Of a stretch of DNA of 64,000 nucleotides, positions 62,770-64,000 are shown piece by piece (within the stretch, counting starts at the first letter, position 1; every line of letters begins with the position of its first letter). This DNA is from Saccharothrix ecbatanensis. GTDB lineage: Bacteria; Actinomycetota; Actinomycetes; Mycobacteriales; Pseudonocardiaceae. Below the pieces are notes generated by a model. It saw nothing but the letters and a program-made list of their open reading frames with translations. It was not told where the DNA came from and ran no database searches. The stretch lies in assembly GCF_014205015.1 (NCBI RefSeq), contig NZ_JACHMO010000001.1, positions 7,812,001 to 7,876,000 on the forward strand, written 5' to 3'. The position numbers and the translations under genes were made by a program.

Positions 62770-64000
62770 TCACCGTCGGGAGCGGGCCGCCAGCCGACCC
62801 AGGCCGGAGCGGACCGGATGCCCCAGATGTTCACCCAGTACGACGCCGGCCGCCAGCGCGAGCGCCGTGGCGGCGGCCAGCACGAGCGTGGACAGGCCGG
62901 ACGTGTCGCCGTCCGCGGTGAGTTGGTAGAGGCCGCGGTAGGTGGTCCAGCCGGGGAGCAGCGGCACCATGCCGGCCACCGCGAGCAGCAGCGGGGGCGT
63001 CCTCAGCCGGCGGCCCACGATCGTGCTGCCGAACCCCACCACGGTGGCCGCTGCGGCGGCTGACGTGACCGTGTTGACGCCGATCAGCGCCAGAAGGCCG
63101 TAGGTGGTCGTGCCGACCGCGCCCGCGGCGGCGGCCGTCGGGAGCGCGCGCAGCGGGGCGTAGCCGGCCAGGGCGAAGAAGGCGGACGTCGCCGCGCCCG
63201 CCGCGAACTGCATCGGGACCTCGGAGATCAGCGGTGGCAGCGGGTCGGCCATGGTGGTCTCCACGCCGAACTGCAAGCCCGCCCGCAGGGTGAGCGTGAT
63301 GCCCGCGATGAGACCGGCGGTGAGCAGCGCGACTTCCATCGTCCGGCCGGCGGCGGTGACGTTGTAGCCGGTGATGGCGTCCTGCACGGTGCCGACCAGC
63401 GACAGGCCGGACAGCAGCACCACGATGCCGGTGGCGATCAGCAGGGACGGCCGCACGTTCGGCAGCAGGTCCGTCGCGTACATCGCCAACGCCACCGAGG
63501 TGGCCAGCGCGCCGCCGACGAGCTGCTGGAAGAAGAACGGCAGCGCGCGCCGGTTGAGCAGCCGCCCGACCCGGTCGATCAGCGCCGTGACGATGGCCGC
63601 CGTCACGGCGAGCACCGCGCCGCCGCCGACCAGGAACGCCACCGCGCCCGCCATGCCCGCCCACCCCAGCGTCGCCACCCAGCGCGGGTACGGGTGGTCG
63701 GCGAGGCTGATGCGGTCGATCTCGGCGTACGCGTCGAGGGCGGTGATGCCGTCGGAGGTGATCCGCCGGACCAGCCTCTCGACGGCGGCGAGGCGCGTGT
63801 AGTCGACGCTGCGGCTGCGGACGACGCGCATGGACGTGACGGGCGCGGCGTCCGTGCCGCGGTGGCAGGCGACGGTGATCGACGTGTAGATCACGTCGAC
63901 CTCGGTGTGCGGCAGCCCGTACGCGTTCGTCACCGCCAGGATGGTGGTGGTGACGTCGGCCGCGCCGGCCCCGCCAGCCATCTGCGCGTCGCCCACGCGC
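62770..64000 (-). CDS. Threonine/serine exporter family protein (N-terminus outside window)
   Basis: At least 409 residues; the frame is still open at the window edge. The cytoplasmic N-terminal half has the ThrE pattern (GGAGAADVTTTILAVTNAYGL ... LAAVERLVRRI), and about ten transmembrane segments follow in the C-terminal half, the size of full ThrE with both DUF1212- and DUF3815-type parts. ThrE of Corynebacterium exports threonine and serine. A GTG at 63996 is in frame, but family members start earlier, so the true start probably lies beyond 64000. Confidence 0.88.
   Translation of the reverse strand, partial: RVGDAQMAGGAGAADVTTTILAVTNAYGLPHTEVDVIYTSITVACHRGTDAAPVTSMRVVRSRSVDYTRLAAVERLVRRITSDGITALDAYAEIDRISLADHPYPRWVATLGWAGMAGAVAFLVGGGAVLAVTAAIVTALIDRVGRLLNRRALPFFFQQLVGGALATSVALAMYATDLLPNVRPSLLIATGIVVLLSGLSLVGTVQDAITGYNVTAAGRTMEVALLTAGLIAGITLTLRAGLQFGVETTMADPLPPLISEVPMQFAAGAATSAFFALAGYAPLRALPTAAAAGAVGTTTYGLLALIGVNTVTSAAAAATVVGFGSTIVGRRLRTPPLLLAVAGMVPLLPGWTTYRGLYQLTADGDTSGLSTLVLAAATALALAAGVVLGEHLGHPVRSGLGRLAARSRR

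Overview
The window is high-GC actinobacterial chromosome, most likely from the order Pseudonocardiales (Saccharothrix/Lentzea/Actinosynnema-like). The evidence is the codon bias, frequent GTG starts and GTGA/ATGA gene overlaps, Lsr2, a mycothiol-type enzyme, a DUF3180/DUF6779 pair, and a gene order that follows the mycobacterial ftsH-fol-pan-coaX-lsr2-clpC1-mhuD-mutY block. The genus is an inference; no rRNA or tRNA gene was recognised and there is no CRISPR array.

Left part (1-18.3 kb): a truncated VWA/solute-binding membrane protein; ftsH overlapping folE-folP-folB-folK (folate synthesis); a likely toxin-antitoxin pair with tandem operator repeats abutting its start codon; a mycothiol-dependent isomerase-like gene; DUF3180 and DUF6779 membrane proteins. 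A minus-strand operon MidA-like methyltransferase / DUF1203 / orphan NuoD-like subunit follows. Then come a PrsW protease, the pantothenate/CoA genes DUF2520-panC-panD-coaX, and a methyltransferase.

Middle (18.8-34 kb): lsr2; an iron-uptake cluster (two FecCD permeases, an ATPase and a convergent FhuF-like reductase) bounded by DtxR/IdeR-type boxes and split by a mirrored 22-bp repeat array; clpC; then small enzymes: pyroglutamyl peptidase, an exo/endonuclease-phosphatase, a sirtuin, an MhuD-type haem oxygenase, M1 peptidase, alpha/beta hydrolase, a 2'-5' RNA ligase-like protein, mutY and a beta-carbonic anhydrase.

Accessory stretch (34-49.7 kb), not part of the conserved block: two LacI regulators, a maltose-type ABC importer with a separately placed ATPase sharing the same operator motif, an orphan Phd antitoxin, a Zur-box-preceded znuACB operon, a diguanylate cyclase, an MFS exporter, an MBOAT acyltransferase and decayed IS30-like debris. 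Between the cyclase and the MFS gene lie two micro-ORFs with good Shine-Dalgarno sites that both end in Asn-Arg-Asp-Met-stop.

Right part (49.7-64 kb): carD-ispD-ispF-HAD-cysS-rlmB read leftward (CarD regulator, isoprenoid precursors, tRNA charging, rRNA methylation); divergent lpqE-like and radA read rightward. An IS605-type element with an internally deleted tnpB abuts the radA stop, where disA would be expected. The trehalose genes otsA and an otsB-GH15 fusion and a truncated ThrE-type exporter close the window. A ~90-bp dispersed element carrying a perfect hairpin and a DnaA-box-like 9-mer occurs twice, near 49.3 and 55.8 kb.
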